The position numbers and the translations under genes were made by a program. Positions 1 through 4,982 of a stretch of 5,827 bases of DNA are shown one piece after another. Position 1 is the stretch's first letter; the number at the start of each line of letters is the position of its first letter. The DNA lies in the NCBI GenBank assembly GCA_027083015.1, contig JALWQS010000077.1:1-5827 (forward strand), given 5' to 3'. Below the pieces are notes generated by a model. The model was not told where the DNA came from. It made no database searches and saw only the letters and a list, made by a program, of their open reading frames with translations. Source of the stretch: Candidatus Woesearchaeota archaeon (GTDB lineage: Archaea > Nanobdellota > Nanobdellia > Woesearchaeales > UBA11576).

Positions 1-182
1 TCTATAGCCTGTTTTATCTATTTTTTGGCCTTCAATCGCCACAGAAAGATTTATTTGCCATGAGTTGACGAAATTTTCTCTCTTTTTAAATGTTCCTGTA
101 ATGTGTGGTTGGGGTGTGTTGTCCTAAAAACCGAAAAAAGAAAAGAATTTCAAACTACTTATTAGTGGTTACAAAAGAAAGA
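1..182. other. Left-edge region with no confident gene
   Basis: No convincing gene is visible here. On the + strand a frame is open from the window edge to a TGA at 61-63 and is followed by a pyrimidine/T-rich stretch (about 72-88), which could be the tail and terminator of an upstream gene. On the - strand a different frame is open from a TAG near 122 out to the left edge and reads like plausible beta-rich protein, but it has no ATG; only an internal GTG could start it. Both open stretches are short enough to be chance, and I cannot choose between them without sequence further left. Confidence 0.3.
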
Positions 183-190
183 TATATAAA
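183..190 (+). promoter_or_regulatory. TATA box of the GlnD/DUF294-like gene
   Basis: TATATAAA follows a purine-rich stretch (AAAGAAAG) that could serve as the BRE bound by TFB. Archaeal spacing predicts transcription starting near base 214, giving a leader of about 50 bases. The leader carries GGGTG at 251-255, ten bases before the ATG at 266, as a moderate Shine-Dalgarno site. Confidence 0.55.
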
Positions 191-265
191 TCATAAAGAT
201 AAAACCAACATATAGATTCCTGCTGAATAGGCAATTATTGTTTTTGAGAAGGGTGTTGAGAACAC

Positions 266-1264
266 ATGGATCCTGAAAAGACAACAGAAAATAAAGAGCA
301 GCTTAAAGAACAGATTAGGTATGTCAGTCCTACAAGAAGGGAGTATAGGGATTACTTCGATCACATAATCTCATTCAACAGAGCAGTACAGGAAGGAACG
401 ATTGCAGAACTGAAAGAGTTCTTTGGAATACTTGAAGGCGGAGTGATCACAACTTCAGGAAGTGATGCAAGACTGGAGAAAGGGCCGCAATCATTATTGG
501 AGATCGTATTATTATCTGAAGATGATACAGCATCAGAAGAGCTTGTTGAGAAGACCACAGAATTTATGCGTTGGTCTAGAAGAACCTATGACGAAAGAGT
601 GGAAGTGAAGATAGTGGGAAAAGACCGGATGTCAGAGAGCTTCTTCCAAAAGGAAGGAAAGCCCATATTCTCTTTTATCTCGCCGAACAGGATGTTTGAT
701 GCGCGTTATCTTATAGGAGACGAAGAGCTTTATGTAAGAGCAGAAGAACAGTTTGTCGAAGAGTTGAGAGAATCAGGTTACGGAAGGAAGATCAAAGAGA
801 AAGTGAGGGATGGAGTGAGGAATCACAAGAAGGTATGTTCAACGGGTAAGCAGAGATTCAAAGGAAAGACCCTTGTCCATTTCAGCCTGGAAGAATCGAT
901 GGCTAGGTATGATCCGGAAGCTCATGTCTGGTCATTCAAACAAGGCCCGTTAAGGCTCGTCCAGTACGCTATAGTGAGAGATCTGATAAACATAGTACGA
1001 TCGCAAGAATCAGCAGAGGATATCATGGGGTTGCCGCATAGCACTGTCAATAAGATAAATTATCTGAATGTTCGGGGAAGACTCGCGATCAGTGAGGAGG
1101 ATGCAAGGATACTTGCGGATCATTACAAAAATTTCTTATGGTTATATCACAGGTCTCAAGAGGCCTATGCAGGCGGTATAAAAGATACGGTATTTGACGC
1201 TGTGGAAGTGAGAGAACGGCTGGATGATGTGGTGAGGCTCTGTTCAAACCCGCTCATACGCTGA
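266..1264 (+). CDS. GlnD/DUF294-like protein with degenerate nucleotidyltransferase motif
   Basis: A soluble 332-residue protein with no signal peptide or membrane segment. Three landmarks appear in the order seen in GlnD/DUF294 proteins: a nucleotidyltransferase-like 'GSDARLEKGPQSLLEIVLL' (65-83, compare the family pattern G-G/S-x-x-R-x-E-x-x-P-x-S-D-I-D-hydrophobic), 'FDARYLIGD' (144-152), and a helical part with 'FKQGPLRLVQ' (224-233), which recalls the GlnD 'K-x-GPGGLRDIQ' element. The Asp-x-Asp metal ligands are replaced by Leu77-Leu78-Glu79, so ordinary nucleotidyl transfer is doubtful. The HD and ACT domains of full GlnD are absent. The C-terminal third (about 250-332) is helical and unrecognised. 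It could be a divergent transferase, a ligand-binding pseudoenzyme or a regulator. The ATG at 266 is chosen for its upstream GGGTG and TATA box. The coding frame is certain; the family call is by motif reading only. Confidence 0.6.
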   Translation: MDPEKTTENKEQLKEQIRYVSPTRREYRDYFDHIISFNRAVQEGTIAELKEFFGILEGGVITTSGSDARLEKGPQSLLEIVLLSEDDTASEELVEKTTEFMRWSRRTYDERVEVKIVGKDRMSESFFQKEGKPIFSFISPNRMFDARYLIGDEELYVRAEEQFVEELRESGYGRKIKEKVRDGVRNHKKVCSTGKQRFKGKTLVHFSLEESMARYDPEAHVWSFKQGPLRLVQYAIVRDLINIVRSQESAEDIMGLPHSTVNKINYLNVRGRLAISEEDARILADHYKNFLWLYHRSQEAYAGGIKDTVFDAVEVRERLDDVVRLCSNPLIR

Positions 1265-1383
1265 TATAGCAGGAACAAAATACGTAAAAGGGCAAGAGCA
1301 GCAACAGATAGGGGCTTAAACAACCGAATTCTGCAAGATTTCAACGATCAATAACTTCAAACAGAATCAAAGCTTACTTCTGG

Positions 1384-1391
1384 TTATATTA
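1384..1391 (+). promoter_or_regulatory. TATA box of the DUF4349 gene, leaderless
   Basis: TTATATTA occupies exactly -31 to -24 relative to the A of the ATG at 1415. No Shine-Dalgarno sequence lies between, so the transcript most likely starts at or within a base or two of the start codon and is translated as a leaderless mRNA. The rest of the 150-base gap after the previous gene shows no ORF, RNA gene or T-run. Confidence 0.6.
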
Positions 1392-1414
1392 AAAACAAAA
1401 CCATACAACTTATT

Positions 1415-2362
1415 ATGAAACAAGAAAAGACAAGACAAACGATACAGTTCTTAAAAATTATTTTTCTTATTTTCATGATAGGGCTTACCGTCGGATGTGC
1501 GGGTTACAAAGCGACAGGCATACTGGATGAAAGAGCAGGAAGATCATCGTCGGGAGAAGTCATTATGGCAGAACCTGCTTATCCTGAAGTTGCCGTCGGT
1601 GCACCAGGCATGGAAGCTGATGAGAGCTACAGCAGAAAAAACATGATCTACCCCGCACCTATGCCGCCGTATCAGGAAACAGAAGGGGATATCACAACAG
1701 ATAGGAAGATAATCAAGACCGCATCTTTGAGCGTAGAAGTGGATGATTATGATGCAGCAGCGATCAAGGTCATGAACCTGGCACAAAAATACTCAGGATT
1801 CGTAACAGACTCAAGCGCTTACACTGATAAGAACGGAAAGAAAAAAGGTCACATAAACATAAGGATTCCATCAGAGCATTTTGATGCTGCGCTCATAGAA
1901 ACAGGAACTTTCGGAAAGGTCAAGTCACAGACGACAGGCGGAAATGATGTGACAGAAGAGTACATAGACCTAAAAGCGCGTCTGAACAACTCAAGAAAAG
2001 AAGAGGAAAGGCTTCAGACCATACTTACAAAAGCAGAAGATGTTAATGATATCCTGAGAGTAGAAAGAGAAATTAGCAGGGTGCGGGGAGAGATAGAACG
2101 CTTGCAGGGAAGGATACAATACATGGACAATCATGTCTCGTTCTCCTCATTACAGATAGAGATATATGAGCCTACACCGGTAGTTAAAGAGTCAGGCTTA
2201 TACAAAGCGTTTAAAGACGCAATAAACCTTGCATTAGGTACGATAAGGTTCCTAATAAGAGCCTTGGGCTTATTGTTACCCCTGATACTTCTTGGGATGA
2301 TAGCTGTTCTGATCATCCTTGGGTTTAGGAGGAGAAATAAAGGACGGAGAAAAGGACGGTGA
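1415..2362 (+). CDS. DUF4349 domain lipoprotein with C-terminal membrane anchor
   Basis: A 315-residue envelope protein. The N-terminus has basic residues, a hydrophobic stretch (12-26) and a lipobox-like 'LTVGC' with Cys28 as the probable lipidated residue. A low-complexity Pro/Ala/Glu-rich linker spans about 40-92. The DUF4349 domain begins at about 97 with 'RKIIKTASLSVEV', continues through 'YSGFV' (126-130) and the characteristic 'DVTEEYIDLKARL' (178-190), then a charged coiled coil (about 185-236), and closes with 'VSFSSLQIEIYEP' (241-253). A transmembrane helix at about 284-303 is followed by an Arg/Lys-rich tail, which should lie in the cytoplasm. The domain's biochemical role is unknown; the layout suggests an extracytoplasmic coiled-coil stalk tethered at both ends. 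The start is supported by a TATA box at leaderless spacing, and the T-run at 2460 suggests a single-gene transcript. Confidence 0.88.
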   Translation: MKQEKTRQTIQFLKIIFLIFMIGLTVGCAGYKATGILDERAGRSSSGEVIMAEPAYPEVAVGAPGMEADESYSRKNMIYPAPMPPYQETEGDITTDRKIIKTASLSVEVDDYDAAAIKVMNLAQKYSGFVTDSSAYTDKNGKKKGHINIRIPSEHFDAALIETGTFGKVKSQTTGGNDVTEEYIDLKARLNNSRKEEERLQTILTKAEDVNDILRVEREISRVRGEIERLQGRIQYMDNHVSFSSLQIEIYEPTPVVKESGLYKAFKDAINLALGTIRFLIRALGLLLPLILLGMIAVLIILGFRRRNKGRRKGR

Positions 2363-2383
2363 TTGGGATCTTGTCCTGTTAAC

Positions 2384-2430
2384 CGAGGTTTGATGTCCTC
2401 GCCTTGTCATGAGGCTTCACTTCACAAGGC
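2384..2430 (+). other. Potential tandem stem-loops downstream of the DUF4349 gene
   Basis: Two abutting inverted repeats are visible. CGAGG (2384-2388) pairs with CCTCG (2397-2401) around an 8-base loop. GCCTTGT (2401-2407) pairs perfectly with ACAAGGC (2424-2430) around a 16-base loop. They share base 2401, so they may form in succession or compete. They lie between the stop codon and the T-run, as a structured 3' untranslated region would. Stability was judged by eye only. Confidence 0.4.
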
Positions 2431-2439
2431 TTCACTTCA
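2412..2439 (+). repeat. Short tandem direct repeat, two copies, 15-base period
   Basis: AGGCTTCACTTCA occurs at 2412-2424 and again exactly at 2427-2439. The repeat overlaps the 3' arm of the second stem-loop and sits inside a 19-codon ATG frame (2393-2452), where it encodes the pentads EASLH and KASLQ. That mini-frame has only a poorly spaced GAGGT before it, so I do not call it a gene. Slippage duplication in an untranslated region is the simplest explanation. Confidence 0.6.
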
Positions 2440-2459
2440 GCTTATCGCTTGAGGATTAA

Positions 2460-2477
2460 TTTTTTTTGTGGTTTTTC
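2460..2477 (+). terminator. T-run terminator after the DUF4349 gene
   Basis: Eight consecutive T (2460-2467), then GTGG and five more T. Archaeal RNA polymerase stops on such T tracts without a strict hairpin requirement, although stem-loops do occur upstream here. The tract lies about 100 bases after the DUF4349 stop and before the next gene's promoter, separating the two transcripts. Confidence 0.6.
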
Positions 2478-2505
2478 TCTTCATCATTATTATTCTACAA
2501 ATAAG

Positions 2506-2513
2506 TTTTTAAA
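2506..2513 (+). promoter_or_regulatory. TATA-like box of the Cys-rich surface protein gene
   Basis: TTTTTAAA is a weaker TATA match. Spacing predicts a transcript start near 2537, giving an unusually short leader of about 13 bases that contains little beyond the Shine-Dalgarno site. The rest of 2478-2537 is AT-rich and otherwise featureless. Confidence 0.42.
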
Positions 2514-2537
2514 TGAGTGTCTAAATGATATTCTTAT

Positions 2538-2544
2538 GGAGGTG
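2538..2544 (+). promoter_or_regulatory. Strong ribosome binding site fixing a GTG start
   Basis: GGAGGTG is complementary to the archaeal 16S 3' end and lies five bases before GTG at 2550. It decides the start: the GTG frame has the signal-anchor helix immediately after it. An ATG at 2536 opens only a five-codon frame (MEVFK) whose TGA overlaps the GTG as GTGA. Confidence 0.8.
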
Positions 2545-2549
2545 TTCAA

Positions 2550-4361
2550 GTGAAAACAAGTATGATTGTAATAATAGTTTTAGTGCTGATAATAATCGGC
2601 CTGACGGGTTTCATGACCTTAAGTAAAGAGAGTGATGATTCAAGCTCTGAAAAAACTCAGGAGACAAGTCAGATAAAAGGTGAAGAGAAAGATAGTGCAG
2701 AAGGAAAGGTTGAGTTGGAAGCCGAAGAGATACCATCAACAAAAAATACCTGTACGACACCGTTCATAATGAATGATGAGAAGAACGGTTGTTGCCTTGA
2801 CATTGATTCTGACAATAGGTGTGATAGTGCTGAGACGATGACAGGTAAAGGACAATCTATGCAGGAAAATGCAGGTTCAGATGAGACTTCCGGACAGAAC
2901 AATGATGCAGAATATGATAGTGAAGCTGCTGGTGAAGAAGCGACGATGGGAGAACCGGATACGTTTGTCGCGGAAGACGGATGTGGAGACGGACACTGCG
3001 AAGCTTCAGAGATGGACAGCTGTTGTTTTGATTGCGGTTGCGAAGCAGGAGAACATTGTTCTTTGGATAATGAGTGCTTGCCAACACCAAGTGACGACGA
3101 GATTGATCTTGATGTGTTATATGGTCTGGATCCTAGCATGACCTTAAAACTTCCTAAGAACAGTATCTGCGGAGATGGTTATTGTAATGATCAGGGTGTA
3201 CAGGAAGGTCCTGAAGACCGAAGCAGCTGTTGCGAAGATTGCGGTTGCCTGATGGGAAGCTGTATAAACAATACTTGCGTCAACAGGTTTAAGCTAAAAC
3301 AGGATTTCAGGTTTCAAGGACCTAAAGAGGATCCTCTGAACAGCTTAAGCTCAACAGATTATCTGCTTGTAACTATAGATAAGATAACGCCTACAAAAAT
3401 AAAGTTTGATGGAGACAGGTGCACCCTCCTAGGGCCTTGTCTGCCCGACTATTATTCTGAATTTGAGATATTCTCTATGACCAAGAAGGGTGATGATTTT
3501 CAAAAGGTCGTCTATCCTTTGGGAAGACCTTCAAAAACGTTTCTGAGCGAGAACATTAGACCATCTATAAACACGGATCCTATACCTGTCTTTGCCATGG
3601 AAAAAGATTATCTTGACAATGATAACATATACTTCCAGACAACAGTTGCAGAGATAGACAAGAACCTGGTAGTTCCTAAGATGAATTTTGATAACATGCC
3701 TGGCGAGATGTACAACCTTCTCTTGAAAGGCAATGATGATCAGGGAACCTTGTATGAAGCGCTTAAAGCCAGTAATGATTACGGTCTGGGCGTCCATACT
3801 AAATACTTCCCTTACCTTCAGATGGATTATTCTGTAAGAGAAGTCAAGAATTATGATGGTATAAGACTGAAGGCTAAGATCAAGGACTTCATATTTGATG
3901 AGGATTCTGAAGATTCAAGAGCAGAAGTTGTGGTGTGGTACCGCGTAGCAGATAACATAGTGGCTGATGAGTATGGGATAGGTACAGAGTATGAAGGCAA
4001 TCAGAAAGCCGGAGGTTTCTTCCTGGAAAACTATGATGATATACAAAGTTCAGACTTTCCTGTTACAGTGAGGGTGAACAAAGAGATCTATTCTACAGAT
4101 AATTTGGGGCCGTTCTTGTATCTTGAGGTGGAGTTTGTAGATCTGGATTCTGACTGCAAGTCATTGCCAGAGAGCCCTTACCCCTGCGTAGATACAAATA
4201 AGGTGGATGTTCTCTACTCAGGAAACCTGTTTTTGACGGCAGACGATGCGTGGTTATTGAGTTACCCTAATGAGACCCTAACAAAAGAATTCACCCTTCC
4301 TGTGAATGGTTTAGGGCTGAATGAGGCGACTGTAGAATTGACGAGAGAACCTTTGGTATGA
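2550..4361 (+). CDS. Membrane-anchored Cys-rich surface protein, DPANN-type
   Basis: A 603-residue protein of unknown function, most likely on the cell surface. One hydrophobic helix (5-24) is a signal anchor or signal peptide; there is no lipobox and no C-terminal membrane segment. An acidic Ser/Glu-rich linker (26-62) leads to a module with Cys68, Cys81, Cys82 and Cys91 around 'GCCLDIDSDNRCD' (80-92), resembling acidic-loop motifs of DPANN surface proteins. After a second acidic linker come two related modules: 145-176 ('CGDGHCE', then 'CCFDCGC') and 207-243 ('CGDGYCN', then 'CCEDCGC'). Both close with a further Cys pair and probably form disulfides or bind metal. Residues 246-603 are beta-rich, apparently with two similar halves (about 271-372 and 435-535), both containing acidic D-x-D-type turns and the strand pattern 'P-V-x(6)-Y-x-x-DN'. 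Extra Cys pairs are 291/297 and 536/546. Adhesion or calcium binding is conceivable but unproven. The start rests on GGAGGTG. Confidence 0.85.
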   Translation: MKTSMIVIIVLVLIIIGLTGFMTLSKESDDSSSEKTQETSQIKGEEKDSAEGKVELEAEEIPSTKNTCTTPFIMNDEKNGCCLDIDSDNRCDSAETMTGKGQSMQENAGSDETSGQNNDAEYDSEAAGEEATMGEPDTFVAEDGCGDGHCEASEMDSCCFDCGCEAGEHCSLDNECLPTPSDDEIDLDVLYGLDPSMTLKLPKNSICGDGYCNDQGVQEGPEDRSSCCEDCGCLMGSCINNTCVNRFKLKQDFRFQGPKEDPLNSLSSTDYLLVTIDKITPTKIKFDGDRCTLLGPCLPDYYSEFEIFSMTKKGDDFQKVVYPLGRPSKTFLSENIRPSINTDPIPVFAMEKDYLDNDNIYFQTTVAEIDKNLVVPKMNFDNMPGEMYNLLLKGNDDQGTLYEALKASNDYGLGVHTKYFPYLQMDYSVREVKNYDGIRLKAKIKDFIFDEDSEDSRAEVVVWYRVADNIVADEYGIGTEYEGNQKAGGFFLENYDDIQSSDFPVTVRVNKEIYSTDNLGPFLYLEVEFVDLDSDCKSLPESPYPCVDTNKVDVLYSGNLFLTADDAWLLSYPNETLTKEFTLPVNGLGLNEATVELTREPLV

Positions 4362-4390
4362 TCTCTTAAGAAGGTCTGTGTCAGTAAAAC

Positions 4391-4416
4391 ATTTTTTCTA
4401 TTTTTTATCTTTTTTC
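4391..4416 (+). terminator. Triple T-run terminator of the surface protein gene
   Basis: Three T6 tracts (4392-4397, 4401-4406, 4410-4415), separated by CTA and ATC, begin about 30 bases after the stop codon. This is a strong archaeal terminator. On the opposite strand it is A-rich and gives no termination signal for the dph2 remnant reading toward it. Confidence 0.75.
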
Positions 4417-4444
4417 TTCATTACTTTGAACTTTGATCTTAGGA

Positions 4445-4696
4445 TCATCTTTTCCAGGCAGAATGGCCCCATTGTATCAGGAGATCGAATTGGTCGTCAG
4501 GAATATTGGGAGTATCACAAGCGCCGAAACAGGAACCTGCCCAGATCACTACAGAAGCACCGGTCTTTTCTGAAAGAAAATCGACTATCTTATCAGCCAA
4601 AGGCTTAAGACCGTCAGGTAGCTGCACACAGACAGACTTGGCGTTCTCCTGCTTTATATGTTCAGCAGCTTTTTCAAGTTCAAGATCGTATTCCAT
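4445..4696 (-). pseudogene. dph2: Truncated dph2: N-terminal quarter of a diphthamide synthase
   Basis: These 83 residues match the start of archaeal Dph2, the radical-SAM-like 4Fe-4S enzyme that transfers the 3-amino-3-carboxypropyl group of S-adenosylmethionine to a histidine of elongation factor 2 in the first step of diphthamide synthesis. Seen here are 'VQLPDGLKPLADKI' (about 24-37, compare the family's hydrophobic-Q-x-P-x-GL), 'SCFGACDTP' (about 56-64) containing the first cluster cysteine in GACD, and 'DLLIQWGHS' (about 71-79, compare D-x-hydrophobic-hydrophobic-H-x-GHS). The frame then ends at TGA after AWKR. Archaeal Dph2 is usually about 320-350 residues with two further cluster cysteines; only about 80 bases separate this stop from the convergent gene, so the remainder is deleted, not just frameshifted. 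The ATG at 4696 is preferred over an in-frame TTG at 4705 because it matches a leaderless TATA spacing. It cannot be an active enzyme. Either diphthamide synthesis was lost or this is a duplicate fragment. Confidence 0.8.
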
Positions 4697-4718
4697 ACCT
4701 TGCAAAAGAATGAAGCAG

Positions 4719-4726
4719 TATTTATA
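4719..4726 (-). promoter_or_regulatory. TATA box of the truncated dph2
   Basis: On the - strand this reads TATAAATA and lies at -30 to -23 of the ATG at 4696, the exact spacing for a leaderless archaeal transcript. The promoter appears intact although the gene it drives is not, suggesting recent truncation or continued transcription of the remnant. Confidence 0.65.
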
Positions 4727-4735
4727 ATTTTAGAT

Positions 4736-4749
4736 TGTCAGGTCTGACA
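4736..4749. promoter_or_regulatory. Candidate operator: interrupted palindrome before dph2 TATA box
   Basis: TGTCAG-GT-CTGACA has perfect 6-base arms around a 2-base centre and ends nine bases upstream of the TATA box on the - strand, next to the BRE position. A dimeric regulator could act here by blocking or recruiting TFB. No matching regulator gene lies in the window and I see no second copy of the site, so the regulatory role is an inference from position and symmetry. Confidence 0.38.
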
Positions 4750-4783
4750 TTTGATTTTATCCTTTTAGCTGCCAAATAAGTTC

Positions 4784-4798
4784 AAAAAAACAAAAAAA
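4784..4798 (-). terminator. T-run terminator of the right-hand gene pair
   Basis: On the - strand this reads seven T, G, seven T, starting 24 bases after the stop of the 46-residue gene. It is a typical archaeal T-tract terminator and separates the two-gene unit from the dph2 promoter downstream. Confidence 0.7.
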
Positions 4799-4822
4799 TG
4801 TATCACCTCTTTGATGAGATTT

Positions 4823-4963
4823 TCACATCTGTTCCTCTCCTAAGAAGAGAGTTTCCATCTCATCAGCAGTAAGCTCTTTCTGGTTCAGTATAGATTGGAA
4901 GCTGTTCTTCTTCCGCTTCTTAAACTCGTTTATCTCATCAAACATCAATATATCTTCATCCAT
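4823..4963 (-). CDS. 46-residue small acidic protein, unknown
   Basis: A short gene with good translation signals: GGGGTGG (4976-4970 on the - strand) lies six bases before the ATG. It starts 19 bases after the stop of the larger upstream gene, is probably co-transcribed with it, and is followed by a T-run terminator. The product starts MDEDILMFDEINEF, has a basic patch KKRKK at about 15-19, then a polar segment and an acidic end with 'LTADEMETLFLGEE' (31-44). It is predicted mostly helical, with no signal peptide, membrane helix or cysteines. Similar in shape to small adaptor or partner proteins, but no family is recognised. Arrangement suggests it works with, or binds, the upstream product. 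Confidence 0.72.
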   Translation of the reverse strand: MDEDILMFDEINEFKKRKKNSFQSILNQKELTADEMETLFLGEEQM

Positions 4964-4982
4964 GTTTATCCACCCCTGATTC

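Noticed and set aside
1..120. Minus-strand open frame reading FVNSWQINLSVAIEGQKIDKTG near the left edge, faintly like a 6-pyruvoyl-tetrahydropterin synthase strand
   Set aside because: Only 40 codons are visible, there is no ATG after the preceding TAG, no HxH zinc motif, and a + strand frame is also open there. Chance cannot be excluded.
2384..2407. T-arm-like hairpin (CGAGG, 8-base loop, CCTCG) suggesting a tRNA end
   Set aside because: The loop is 8 bases and lacks TTCGA, and the following seven bases find no acceptor partner upstream; no anticodon arm.
2393..2452. 19-codon ATG frame between the DUF4349 gene and the surface protein gene
   Set aside because: The ribosome site is weak and too close, it has no promoter of its own, and its repeated pentad is explained by the 15-base tandem repeat.
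2669..3139. Minus-strand frame of 156 residues inside the surface protein gene
   Set aside because: It is the complement of Glu/Asp/Ser-rich codons, giving Ser/Pro-rich low-complexity sequence; the + frame has a signal anchor, RBS and conserved Cys modules.
4378..4608. Plus-strand frame of 76 residues
   Set aside because: It runs through the surface gene's T-run terminator and lies antisense to the dph2 remnant, which has clear family motifs; no start signals.
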